Source: Geothrix terrae
GTDB taxonomy: Bacteria; Acidobacteriota; Holophagae; Holophagales; Holophagaceae
Assembly (NCBI RefSeq): GCF_022808775.1
Contig: NZ_JAKZLA010000003.1
Location: 496,001 to 560,000 of the forward strand
Direction: 5' to 3'
Length of the DNA stretch: 64,000 nucleotides
The notes beneath the pieces are model-generated. The model was given only the letters and a program-made list of their open reading frames with translations. It searched no databases and was not told where the DNA came from. The translations under genes and the position numbers were made by a program. Each line of letters starts with the position of its first letter. Positions within the stretch are counted from its first letter, which is position 1. This document shows positions 10,203 to 18,454 of the stretch, piece by piece.

Positions 10203-10991
10203 TCAGCGCCCCCGCAGGACCACCAGGAGGGCCATGAACAGCACGATCACCGCGTAGACCTGCTTCAGCTTCGCGCCCCGCATGCGTGTGGCCACCCGCG
10301 CCCCGGCCAGCGCGCCGACCGCGAAGCCCACGGCCACCCCGGCGATCACCATCCAGGGCAGCCCGCCCTGGGCCTGGGCATAGACATAGACGCCAGGCAG
10401 GCCGATGGGGGGGAGCAGCATCATGAGGCTGGTGAGCTGGGCCTCGTGCTGGGTCATGCGGAAGCGGGAGGCCAGCAGGGGAATCACCACCACGGCGCCC
10501 CCCAGTCCCGTGAGGCCCGAGACCACCCCTGCCAGCAGGCCGATGGGCAGCCCCGCGGACCAGAGGCCCGAGGAGAGGTCGAGGGGTTCCGCGGTCCGGT
10601 CCACGGCCGGGGGCTCGTGCCGGAAGTAGGTCTTGAAGGCCAGGAGCACCAGGAAGGCTGCGTAGCCCCAGCGCAGGGGCCCCGAAGGAATGAGGTTCGC
10701 CACCCGGGCCCCGCCGTAGATGCCGAGAAGGAAGGCCAGCACCAGCACGCCCACCAGGCGCAGGCTGGTGTGGATGCCCCGGCTGCGGTACTGCAGCACG
10801 GCGGGCAGGCCCGTGGGCAGGAGCATCGCCGCCAGGGTGGCGCCCTGGGCGCGGTGCTGGTCCAGGTGCAGGAACAGGCCCAGCAGGGGCACCATCACCA
10901 CGCCCCCGCCCACCCCGAAGAGGCCTGACAGCACGCCGCCGGCCAGGCCCGTGCCCAAGCCGGGTATGAAATGGTTCGGGTCCGCGATCAA
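10203..10991 (-). CDS. TSUP (TauE/SafE) family membrane transporter
   Basis: 262 aa with about eight hydrophobic segments in two similar halves. Each half starts with the family glycine motif: GLFGVGGGVVMVPLL near 25-39 and GLTGLGGAVVVIPLL near 160-175. TSUP proteins move organosulfur or sulfite-type anions across the inner membrane; the substrate here is unknown. Its start overlaps the end of the esterase gene by 4 bp (ATGA at 10988-10991), so the two are one transcription unit. Confidence 0.85.
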   Translation of the reverse strand: MIADPNHFIPGLGTGLAGGVLSGLFGVGGGVVMVPLLGLFLHLDQHRAQGATLAAMLLPTGLPAVLQYRSRGIHTSLRLVGVLVLAFLLGIYGGARVANLIPSGPLRWGYAAFLVLLAFKTYFRHEPPAVDRTAEPLDLSSGLWSAGLPIGLLAGVVSGLTGLGGAVVVIPLLASRFRMTQHEAQLTSLMMLLPPIGLPGVYVYAQAQGGLPWMVIAGVAVGFAVGALAGARVATRMRGAKLKQVYAVIVLFMALLVVLRGR

Positions 10992-11833
10992 GGCGCCTCC
11001 AGGGGATGGGCTTCGAAGAAGGCCCAGATGAGGTGGCTGGCCGAGAGGTCCGGCGCGGGCCGATCCGCCCCCGGCGCGTAGGGCCGTCCGCCCGGCCAGG
11101 CGTGGCCCATGCCGGCCACCGTCCAGAGGCCCACCTCACATCCGGCGCCCGACCAGAGGTCGAGGTGATGGGGGTCCATGGCCTCGCGGACGGGCCCCTC
11201 ATCACATCCCATGAGGGCCGCCCAGCGGGCCGCCGCCTCTGGCGCGCCCAGGACGGGCACCCGCCGCCCCCGCGGCCCCAGGCCGCCCCGGTAGGGGATG
11301 TGGCCATCCTCCGTCCCGTGGAAGGCCAGGGTGGGCACGGGGCGGGTCGGAGAAGGGCCCCAGGTCGGCGCCCCCGCCACGGGCGCGATGGCCGCCACCC
11401 ATGGCGCCCCCAGGGCCAGGCGATAGGCCATGCGGGCCCCATTGGAGAAGCCCGCCACGAAGATCCGCCGGGGATCCACGATCCCGCGCTGGCCCAGGCG
11501 GTCGACCACGGCCCCGAGGAACCCGACGTCGTCCACCTCCGCATGACCGGGGCAGCCCAGCCCCGGCCCCACGTTCCAGGCGGCGCCGAGTCCGGGGTCC
11601 TCCGTGCCCGCCTCGCCCAGGGCTTGCGGATAGGCCACGCGGAAACCCCGCTCGTCGGCCAGGCGGCCGAGGCCCGAAAAGGCGGCCATGAGCCGCGCCG
11701 TGCCGCCGGTCCCATGGAGGGCCAGCACCAGCGGGAGTTCCTGATCCGAGGCCGCCGGAGGGTCATGGACCAGGACCCTCCGGGTCTCGCCTTGCCATTC
11801 CAGCTTCAGGTAGTGGCTCTGGCCGTGCCGCAC
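10988..11833 (-). CDS. PHB depolymerase/LpqC-type alpha/beta-hydrolase esterase
   Basis: 281 aa. Typical alpha/beta-hydrolase features of the LpqC/feruloyl-esterase-like group: oxyanion region LALHGTGG near 38-45, nucleophile elbow AGFSNGARMAY near 130-140 (Ser in G-F-S-N-G), an acid-region strand TLAFHGTEDGHIPY near 188-202, and the catalytic-His segment GMGHAWPGG near 245. No signal peptide, so probably cytoplasmic. The natural ester substrate cannot be inferred. It is co-transcribed with the TSUP gene and divergent from the metallophosphoesterase-like gene, with only 32 bp between starts. Confidence 0.8.
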   Translation of the reverse strand: MRHGQSHYLKLEWQGETRRVLVHDPPAASDQELPLVLALHGTGGTARLMAAFSGLGRLADERGFRVAYPQALGEAGTEDPGLGAAWNVGPGLGCPGHAEVDDVGFLGAVVDRLGQRGIVDPRRIFVAGFSNGARMAYRLALGAPWVAAIAPVAGAPTWGPSPTRPVPTLAFHGTEDGHIPYRGGLGPRGRRVPVLGAPEAAARWAALMGCDEGPVREAMDPHHLDLWSGAGCEVGLWTVAGMGHAWPGGRPYAPGADRPAPDLSASHLIWAFFEAHPLEAP

Positions 11834-11865
11834 CGATCCCCCATCCCCGGATTCTGGCCCCCGCC

Positions 11866-12663
11866 GTGTTCCAATGGAAGGCGGAGGCGCCGGTGCAGGT
11901 CCAGCTCAACCAGGATGTGATTCTCGACAGCCGGCGGGCGATCTGGCTCCCGCGGCAGAAGACGCTGGTGCTGGCGGACCTCTTCTTCGGCCTGGGCGCC
12001 GCCCGACGCCGGCGCCCGGACCCCCTGCCCCCGCCCCAGCAGACCGAGATCTGGGAGCGGCTGTTCAGCCTCATCGATGACTACGCCCCCGCCCAGATCG
12101 CCCTGCTGGGCGACCTCAAACCCAGCCAGGGCACGGTCGAGGGGGACGAGGCCGAGGAGCTCCGGACCATCTTCCGCAAGCTCCAGGCCGGGGGCCGCCA
12201 GGTGGTGCAGGTGGTGGGCCACCCGGACCGCAGCTGCGGCCCGGCGCTGGAGGGCACCGGCATCGAACCCGTGGAGCAGTACCGGGTCGGCCCCTTCACC
12301 CTCATGCACCGTCGCCGCATCTTCGTCTATCCCCGCCACGACTCATCTCAGGGCTTCTGGATCAATGGCGGGGTGCATCCCCTCTTCGCCGTGCCCGGCA
12401 TCGGACCCGCCGGAGAACCGGACTGGATGAGGCTTCCCGCCTTCCTCTACACCGGCTTCGCCCTGGTGATGCCGCCCTTCGTGAGCTATGCCCAGGGCTT
12501 CGAGGTCATCCAGGCCGAGCGCCTGCCCCGCCAGGCGCGCGCCTGGAAGCTGCTGGCGGATCGCCTGAGCCCCCTGGAGCTGACGGACCTCCCCCCGGCT
12601 CCCGAGGCTCTGCGCACGCTCACCCGTCCGCCCCGCAAGGGCGCGCCGAAGAACGGCGAATAG
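11866..12663 (+). CDS. Metallophosphoesterase-like protein with degenerate metal motifs
   Basis: 265 aa, GTG start. The layout follows the small archaeal/bacterial phosphoesterases (DEAD-helicase-associated type): a strand LVLADLFFGLGA where active members have a D-x-H-x-G motif, LLGDLKPS for the GD motif, VVGHPDRS for GNHD, and INGGVHPLF in place of the final GH-x-H. Thus several metal-binding His and Asn residues are changed while Asp residues at two sites remain. It may have altered metal use or be inactive. A terminator hairpin follows the stop. Confidence 0.65.
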   Translation: MFQWKAEAPVQVQLNQDVILDSRRAIWLPRQKTLVLADLFFGLGAARRRRPDPLPPPQQTEIWERLFSLIDDYAPAQIALLGDLKPSQGTVEGDEAEELRTIFRKLQAGGRQVVQVVGHPDRSCGPALEGTGIEPVEQYRVGPFTLMHRRRIFVYPRHDSSQGFWINGGVHPLFAVPGIGPAGEPDWMRLPAFLYTGFALVMPPFVSYAQGFEVIQAERLPRQARAWKLLADRLSPLELTDLPPAPEALRTLTRPPRKGAPKNGE

Positions 12664-12690
12664 GCCGTTCCCGGGATCGGACCTTCAACA

Positions 12691-12724
12691 GCGGACGCGG
12701 CGGAGGTCTCCGCGTTCGCCTTTT
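12691..12724 (+). terminator. Rho-independent terminator
   Basis: Stem GCGGACGCGG / CCGCGTTCGC (10 bp with one G-T pair), 9-nt loop, followed by CCTTTTATTT. It ends the metallophosphoesterase-like gene; the stop of the convergent DUF192 gene lies inside the T-run. Confidence 0.75.
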
Positions 12725-13202
12725 ATTTCTTCTTGGCCTTGGGCATCGGTGCCCCGCCGCGCACGGCCCGGCCGTCGTCCAGGACCAGGTCCCAGCCCAG
12801 GCGATCGCCCTTCTTCAGGCCGATGCGCTTGAAGGTGCCCGCGGCGAACTCGATGAAGTGGCGCGCCGGCACGTTCCCCCCGTAGGTGGGGCAGTCGTCG
12901 CCGCGCATGGGGCTGCACGGGGGCACGTGCTCGGCCGTCTCCACCACCTTGCCCTCCGCGTCCACCCAGGCCACGTCCAAGGCGATGAGGCAGTTCTTCA
13001 TCCAGATGGCGTGGTAGCCCTCCTCGCCGTAGACGAAGAACATGCAGCGGTCCTTGGCCAGGCTCTGCCGGTACATCAGGCCCTTCGCCTTCTCCTGGTC
13101 CGTGGCGGCCACCTCGGCCATGAAGGCCGTCTGTTTGAAGGCCACGGTGCCTCCGCCCGCCCACAGGGGCAGGGAGAGCAGGATGGCGAAGATCGTGCGC
13201 AT
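12723..13202 (-). CDS. DUF192 family exported protein
   Basis: 159 aa from the ATG at 13202, which has AGGAG 7 bp upstream; longer versions of the frame would cross the divergent promoter region. Signal peptide at 1-16 (AILLSLPLWAGG). The DUF192 core is clear: AATDQEKAKGLMYRQSL near 33-49, FFVYGEEGYHAIWMKN near 55-70 and LDVAWVDAEGKVV near 74-86. Members are small periplasmic or secreted beta-proteins of unknown function. A basic Lys-rich tail ends the protein. It is convergent with the phosphoesterase-like gene. Confidence 0.88.
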   Translation of the reverse strand: MRTIFAILLSLPLWAGGGTVAFKQTAFMAEVAATDQEKAKGLMYRQSLAKDRCMFFVYGEEGYHAIWMKNCLIALDVAWVDAEGKVVETAEHVPPCSPMRGDDCPTYGGNVPARHFIEFAAGTFKRIGLKKGDRLGWDLVLDDGRAVRGGAPMPKAKKK

Positions 13203-13320
13203 GTCGACTCCTGGAATTCCATTATCGATAGAAGTGCCTGGAGGGGATGGAAGGCTTCCAAAATCCATGATACCTCGCAAGATGTGGCAACATGGAGCTT
13301 CCCGCCGACTCCGGAGGATC

Positions 13321-15756
13321 ATGCGCACTCCCACCTGCTCCGCCCTCCTCCTCGGCGCGCTGGCCATGGCGGCCCCGGGTCCGGAGACCGGGCTCCAGGC
13401 CATGCGGATCGGCGCAGCCATCCAGCTGGATGGCCGCCTCGACGATCCCGCGTGGAAGCGCGCGCCCTTCGCCTCGGGATTCACCGAAGAGTGGCCCCAG
13501 CGCGGGCGACCAGCCCGCCAGCGCACGGAAGTGCGGGTGCTCTACGACGCCCGGTTCCTCTACGTGGGAGCGCGGATGCTCCACAACCGCCGGCTGGAGG
13601 GCGGCCGGGCCCACGTGGTGCGCCGCGTCCATCGCCGCGACCAGGACAGTCCCAGCGACTGGTTCGGGGTGGCCATCGACTCCAGCCACGACCGGCGCAC
13701 CGCGCTCCTGTTCGAGGTGAACGCGGCCGGCGTGCAGAAGGACCAGATCATCTACAACGACAGCACCTTCGATCCGAGCTGGGACGGCGTGTGGGAGAGC
13801 GCCGTGTCGGTGGATGCCGAAGGCTGGACCGCGGAGCTGAAGATCCCGTTGTCCCTCCTCCGGTTCAAGGAGGGCTCCGAACCCCAGACCTGGGGCATCA
13901 ACTTCAGCCGGACGGACCAGGGCGTGGTGCGGGAATCCAGCCGCTGGATGGTCGTGCCGCCGGGGGACAACGGCTTCGTCAGCCGCTTTCCCGACCTGAG
14001 CGGCCTGGAGGGACTGGCTCCCCAGCCGCGCCGGGAGTACGTGCCCTACCTGGGGACCGCCCGGAAGTTCGAGACCGCCCGGAGCTATGACGACCGGGGC
14101 TGGGACACCCGGGCCGGCCTCGACGCCCACTGGAGCCTGAACTCCCACGCCCAGGTGGACCTCTCCGTGCGGCCAGATTTCGGGCAGGTCGAGGTGGACC
14201 AGACCGTGCTGAACCTCGGCACCGTGGAGACCTTCTTCCCGGAGAAGCGCCCCTTCTTCCTGGAGGGCATGGACCTCTTCCGGGTCGCCGGTCCCGATCT
14301 CTTCTACAGCCGGCGAATTGGACATGGCTTGTCCGACCCGGACCTGGCCCCCGGCGAGACCCTGCAGGATCGCCCGAACGCCACGGACATCACCGCCGCC
14401 GCGAAGTACACCGCCACGTACGATTCGGACACCAAGGTGGGTCTCCTGGGCGCCAGCGTGGAGCCCGCTCGGGCCACAGTGGCCGATGCCGCCGGAACCC
14501 GCTCCCGGCGGGAGATCTCGCCGCTCACCAGCTTCGGCGTGTTGCGGATCCAGCAGCTCCTGGACGACCGGGGGAGCTACGTGGGCACCTTCGCCTCGGA
14601 GATGGACCAGGCGGGCGCGGCGGGCCGGTCCGCCCACGTCCAGGCGCTGGACGGGGTCTACCGCACCGAGGACCGGGGCGGAACGCTGGAGACCACCCTC
14701 AGCCGCAGCCAGACCGGCCCCGCCGGCGCCCAGGATCAGGGCTGGCGGGCGCGGCTCCGGGCCCACCAGGAGTGGCGCAGCGGCTGGAACGCCGAGTTCC
14801 AGGCCATCGACGCGGGGCACGACTACAACCCCAATGACGTCGGCTACCTGGGCCGCGCCGACGAGCAGCGCCTGTACGGCGAGGTCTCGCGCCGCTGGGA
14901 CCGCACCTGGGGCGTCTTCCGCAACTGGGCCTGGGGGCTGGGCCACACCTACGCCCGGGACCAGGCCGGCCGTGCCTTCATCCGCAACCTCAACACCTGG
15001 GGCCGGACCGACTTCACCAGCTTCTGGTCCCTCTGGGGCGGTGGGGGCGTGGACCTGCCCGCCGAGGACGACCGGGAGCTGCGCACCTACTCGGATCCGC
15101 AGAAGAAGTATCTGGCCCGCTCCGCCGTGCCCTACGCGAACCTGGGCTTCGACACGCCCGGCAACCGGCCCTGGTACCTCCGCCTCAACACCAGCCGAGC
15201 CTGGGAAGAGGGGGGGCCCTCCACCGACACGACGCTCTTCCAGACCCTCCGACCCGCACCCAACCTCGAAATCCAGGTCACGACCTCCGTCACCCGGGAC
15301 GAGGGCGAGCTGAAGTGGCTGGAGACCCCGGTGGCCACGCCCATCGTGGGCCTGCGCCGCCTCAGCCAGCTGAACCAGACCGTGCGGGTGGCCTACGCCT
15401 TCAACCCCACCCTCACGCTCCAGCTCTTCAGCCAGTGGCTGGCCGCGAACTGGAACTACCGGGACCTGAAGCACTACGTCGACGACGAGACCCTCGAGCC
15501 CGGCCTCCCGGAGGACCAGCCCGCAGGCACCACGCCCCAGACCGCCTTCAGCTACCGGACCTGGAACCTGAACCTCATCACGCGCTGGGAGTTCCGTCCC
15601 GGCTCCACCTTCTTCCTCGTCTACACCCACGGCGCCAGCACGGACGCCCTCATCAACGACCGCGCCAGCCTCGCCCCCCGGCCGGATCTCGCCCTCCTGC
15701 GGCACCTGCCTTCGGACGACGTGGTGCAGGCCAAGGTCAGCTGGCTGTTCCGCTGA
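13321..15756 (+). CDS. DUF5916 protein: CBM9-like domain plus outer-membrane barrel
   Basis: 811 aa from an ATG preceded by GGAGG; the frame continues upstream but only this start gives a signal peptide (1-17). An N-terminal family-9 carbohydrate-binding-like domain (about 25-215) starts with IQLDGRLDDPAWKRAPF and includes WFGVAID and WTAELKIPLSLLRF. It is followed by the DUF5916 hallmark VETFFPEKRPFFLEGMDLF near 303 and a long C-terminal series of amphipathic strands ending in VSWLFR, an outer-membrane barrel type end. These proteins are common in Bacteroidota and Acidobacteriota; the ligand is unknown. Its last 20 bp overlap the end of the convergent aminotransferase gene. Confidence 0.85.
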   Translation: MRTPTCSALLLGALAMAAPGPETGLQAMRIGAAIQLDGRLDDPAWKRAPFASGFTEEWPQRGRPARQRTEVRVLYDARFLYVGARMLHNRRLEGGRAHVVRRVHRRDQDSPSDWFGVAIDSSHDRRTALLFEVNAAGVQKDQIIYNDSTFDPSWDGVWESAVSVDAEGWTAELKIPLSLLRFKEGSEPQTWGINFSRTDQGVVRESSRWMVVPPGDNGFVSRFPDLSGLEGLAPQPRREYVPYLGTARKFETARSYDDRGWDTRAGLDAHWSLNSHAQVDLSVRPDFGQVEVDQTVLNLGTVETFFPEKRPFFLEGMDLFRVAGPDLFYSRRIGHGLSDPDLAPGETLQDRPNATDITAAAKYTATYDSDTKVGLLGASVEPARATVADAAGTRSRREISPLTSFGVLRIQQLLDDRGSYVGTFASEMDQAGAAGRSAHVQALDGVYRTEDRGGTLETTLSRSQTGPAGAQDQGWRARLRAHQEWRSGWNAEFQAIDAGHDYNPNDVGYLGRADEQRLYGEVSRRWDRTWGVFRNWAWGLGHTYARDQAGRAFIRNLNTWGRTDFTSFWSLWGGGGVDLPAEDDRELRTYSDPQKKYLARSAVPYANLGFDTPGNRPWYLRLNTSRAWEEGGPSTDTTLFQTLRPAPNLEIQVTTSVTRDEGELKWLETPVATPIVGLRRLSQLNQTVRVAYAFNPTLTLQLFSQWLAANWNYRDLKHYVDDETLEPGLPEDQPAGTTPQTAFSYRTWNLNLITRWEFRPGSTFFLVYTHGASTDALINDRASLAPRPDLALLRHLPSDDVVQAKVSWLFR

Positions 15757-16951
15757 GCCAGGCCCCCACGCGGTCCACATCGGCCTCCGTGTGGAAGCCG
15801 TGGAAGGCCACGCGCAGGTAGCCCTCGCGCACGGAGGCGAGGATGCCCTGTCGATGCCCGGACCGGAGCAGGGCCTGCAGGCCATCCGCCCCGGCGCCGC
15901 CATGGTGGAAGGCCAAGATGGAGCCCAGCCGCCCGGCCTCCAGCAGACCCCGCAGGCGGGCTCCATCCGCGGCCCAGGACGATCCCTCGATGGCGTCCAG
16001 GAGCCGGGCCTGGAGGGCCGCTCCGTGCGCGGCGATGGCGGGGACGCCCGCCCGGTTGATCAGGCGCAGGGACTCGAGCAGGGCGGAGAGGTTGAGCAGG
16101 TTGGGCCCCCCGGGTTCCAGCGCCCGTCCATCCGTCAGCCAGGCCCGGCGGAGGTCCGTGGACGGCCGCGAGAAATCCGTCGCGTCCTCCACGGAGAGCC
16201 AGGAGCCCGAGGGGGACAGGGACCGGCGAAACATCTCGTCCGTCCACAGGAACCCCATGCCCTGGGGCGACAGCAGGCCCTTGTGCCCGCTGGTGGCGAA
16301 GGCGGAAAGGCCCTCCAGATCCACGGGCACCGTGCCCGCGGCCTGGATGCCGTCCACCACCAGATGCACGCCCCGCTCCCGGCAGGCGGCGCCCAGGCGC
16401 CCCAGGTCCAGCTTCAAACCATCCTGGAAACGCACCCACGAGACGGCGAGGATTCGCGTGCGAGGTCCCAGGGCCTCCACGAGCCGGGCCTCGGGACCCG
16501 CCTCCGCGGTGGGCGGCCGGCTCGCCCAGGCCTCGGCCCCGGCGAGGTGCCCTTCCCACAGCGGCACCTCCCGGAAGGCCACGCCGCGGGCCTCGAGGGC
16601 CAGCCAGGGCCAAGCGTTGGCCGGGAACTCCCCCAGGGGCGCCACCACCTCGTCGCCGGACCGCCAGGGGAAGCCCTGGGCGACGGCCACCAGGCCCGAG
16701 GAGGCGCTGGGAGTGAGGGTGATGTCCTCGGGCCGGCCGCCCAGCAGCACCGCGGCCTCCGCCCGGGCGGCGGCCGGGATCCCCTGGAAGTCCTCCTCCC
16801 AGCGCACCTCCCAGGGCCGCAGCTCCTTGCGCATGAAGGCCTGCGTGGCGTCCAGCGCGGCCCGGGGCACGGGCCCCTCGGAGCAGTGCATGACCCAGAG
16901 GTGCTCCGGATCCAGGTGGAACAGGGCGGGGTCGAGGGGCGGCGCGCTCAT
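15737..16951 (-). CDS. Class V aminotransferase (NifS/isopenicillin-epimerase-like)
   Basis: 404 aa. PLP enzyme of fold type I: the lysine that carries PLP is in ATSGHKGLLSPQGMGF (about 230-245), the PLP-binding Asp in LVVDGIQAAG (about 203-212), and the N-terminal SASSGL loop near 83 binds the phosphate. This group includes cysteine desulfurases, kynureninase and epimerases; no active-site Cys loop is evident, so the reaction is open. The start was placed at 16951, where ATGA overlaps the end of thyX. The stop is 20 bp inside the convergent DUF5916 gene. Confidence 0.75.
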   Translation of the reverse strand: MSAPPLDPALFHLDPEHLWVMHCSEGPVPRAALDATQAFMRKELRPWEVRWEEDFQGIPAAARAEAAVLLGGRPEDITLTPSASSGLVAVAQGFPWRSGDEVVAPLGEFPANAWPWLALEARGVAFREVPLWEGHLAGAEAWASRPPTAEAGPEARLVEALGPRTRILAVSWVRFQDGLKLDLGRLGAACRERGVHLVVDGIQAAGTVPVDLEGLSAFATSGHKGLLSPQGMGFLWTDEMFRRSLSPSGSWLSVEDATDFSRPSTDLRRAWLTDGRALEPGGPNLLNLSALLESLRLINRAGVPAIAAHGAALQARLLDAIEGSSWAADGARLRGLLEAGRLGSILAFHHGGAGADGLQALLRSGHRQGILASVREGYLRVAFHGFHTEADVDRVGAWLSGTAS

Positions 16952-17628
16952 CCCTGGCGGTCCGCGAGCAGGGCCTTGAGGCCCACCGGGAAGAGGGGTT
17001 CCACCACCTGGCGCACGGCAGCGGCGTACTGCTGGATCTCCCACTGGGCGTGGCCGTCCGCCCGCAGGCGAATGAAGTGGGCCACGGCCTGGAGGCTCAC
17101 GGTCCAGTAGACCTCGGAGTAGAGGCCCACAGGCAGCACGCAGCGGGCCTGCTCGCGGCAGACGCCCAGGGAGAGCAGCTCCTTGTAGTGGGCCACGGCC
17201 CCCCGGCAGCTCTCCAGGTAGCTTTCCATGGCCCGGGCGCGGTTCGCCGCGTCGATCTCCCCCTCGCTGCCCTGCTTGTTGACCTTGGCCTGCTTCCGGA
17301 AGGTCGCCGGCACGAAGAACTCGTCCTCGGGGAACTCCACGTAGCGGCCGCTGATCTCGTTGAACTCCGAGCCGATGCGGTGCTTCATCCACTGGCGGAA
17401 CACGAAGATGGGCGCCTTCACGTGCAGGGTCATGGCCGTGTGGCGGAAGGGGGAGGTGTGCTCATGCTCCGCCAGGTAGCCGATCAGCTTGGCGTCCCCC
17501 GCCTCGAAGGCCTCCTTCCGCTTGCCGAAGGACACCCGGGCCGCGTTCACCACGGACAGGTCCGACCCCATGTGGTCGATGAGCCGGACGAACCCTTTGT
17601 CCAGCACCTTGATCTCGGTATGTGTCAT
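16948..17628 (-). CDS. thyX: Flavin-dependent thymidylate synthase ThyX
   Basis: 226 aa. Makes dTMP from dUMP with methylene-THF and FAD, replacing ThyA. Family features: AARVSFGKR near 29-37, a helix ending [26 protein letters not shown] (two parts, 55-80), and the signature region [16 protein letters not shown] at 81-96. The canonical motif is RHR-X7-S; here the first Arg is Lys82 and there seems to be one extra residue before Ser93. The C-terminal [15 protein letters not shown] is typical. It overlaps the downstream aminotransferase by 4 bp. Confidence 0.92.
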   Translation of the reverse strand: MTHTEIKVLDKGFVRLIDHMGSDLSVVNAARVSFGKRKEAFEAGDAKLIGYLAEHEHTSPFRHTAMTLHVKAPIFVFRQWMKHRIGSEFNEISGRYVEFPEDEFFVPATFRKQAKVNKQGSEGEIDAANRARAMESYLESCRGAVAHYKELLSLGVCREQARCVLPVGLYSEVYWTVSLQAVAHFIRLRADGHAQWEIQQYAAAVRQVVEPLFPVGLKALLADRQG

Positions 17629-17693
17629 GGAAGACTCCGCGCTTCCAGCTTCGCTCCGGCCCTGGGAGAATGGAAGGTCCGCCAGGAGCCTCC

Positions 17694-18341
17694 ATGCAAT
17701 TCTTTATCGACACCGCCAACATCGACGAGATCAAGCGCATCAACGCCCTGGGCGTGCTGGACGGGGTGACCACCAACCCCAGCCTCATCGCCAAGGAGAC
17801 CGGCAAGCCCTTCGAGGCGATCATCGCGGAGATCTGCGACATCGTGGACGGCCCCATCAGCGCCGAGGTCATCGGCCTGGAGGCCCCCGCCATGATCCAG
17901 GAGGGCCTGAAGCTGGCCAAGATCCACGAGAACGTGGTGGTGAAGCTGCCCCTCATCGCCGAGGGCCTCAAGGCCTGCAAGGCCCTGACCTCCGAGGGCA
18001 TCAACACCAACGTCACCCTCTGCTTCAGCGCCACCCAGGCGCTCATGGCCGCCAAGGCGGGCGCCACCTACGTGAGCCCCTTCGTGGGCCGCCTGGACGA
18101 CATCAACCTCGACGGCATGGAGCTCATCCGCGAGATCGTGGCCATCTTCGAGAACTACGAGTTCGACACCCAGTGCCTGGCCGCCTCCATCCGCCAGCCC
18201 CGGCACGTCACGGACGCGGCCCTGGCCGGCGCCCACGTGGCCACCATCCCCACCAAGGTCTTCGACCAGATGCTGAAGCACCCCCTCACCGACAAGGGCG
18301 TGGAGGGCTTCCTGGCGGATTGGAAAAAGGGTGGCCGATAG
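17694..18341 (+). CDS. Transaldolase / fructose-6-phosphate aldolase family protein
   Basis: 215 aa, the short TalC/FSA type. Starts at [13 protein letters not shown], preceded by CAGGAG; longer frames add an unrelated leader. The family markers are [13 protein letters not shown] near 21-33, the Schiff-base lysine in VVVKLPL near 82-88 and [12 protein letters not shown] near 107-118. Acts in sugar-phosphate C3 transfer or aldol cleavage in the cytosol. The subgroup (transaldolase or F6P aldolase) cannot be separated safely by eye. It is divergent from thyX. Confidence 0.9.
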   Translation: MQFFIDTANIDEIKRINALGVLDGVTTNPSLIAKETGKPFEAIIAEICDIVDGPISAEVIGLEAPAMIQEGLKLAKIHENVVVKLPLIAEGLKACKALTSEGINTNVTLCFSATQALMAAKAGATYVSPFVGRLDDINLDGMELIREIVAIFENYEFDTQCLAASIRQPRHVTDAALAGAHVATIPTKVFDQMLKHPLTDKGVEGFLADWKKGGR

Positions 18342-18454
18342 CTTCCCGATTCGTTCGTCAAGCGGAGCGTTAAGTCGTTCCGTCAATTCGTGACCGAATC
18401 GTAAAGAGGGCTCGATACCATGACCCCTGGCCCCACTCGGGCCGGAGGTCCTGT

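Noticed and set aside
13042-13320. N-terminal extension of the DUF5916 protein
   Set aside because: It would cover the DUF192 coding region on the other strand and remove the signal peptide; the start with GGAGG at 13321 is better.
15737-17392. Long minus-strand frame running through both the aminotransferase and thyX
   Set aside because: ThyX is in another frame with full family motifs; the aminotransferase starts at the ATGA overlap. The upstream extension is chance open frame in GC-rich DNA.
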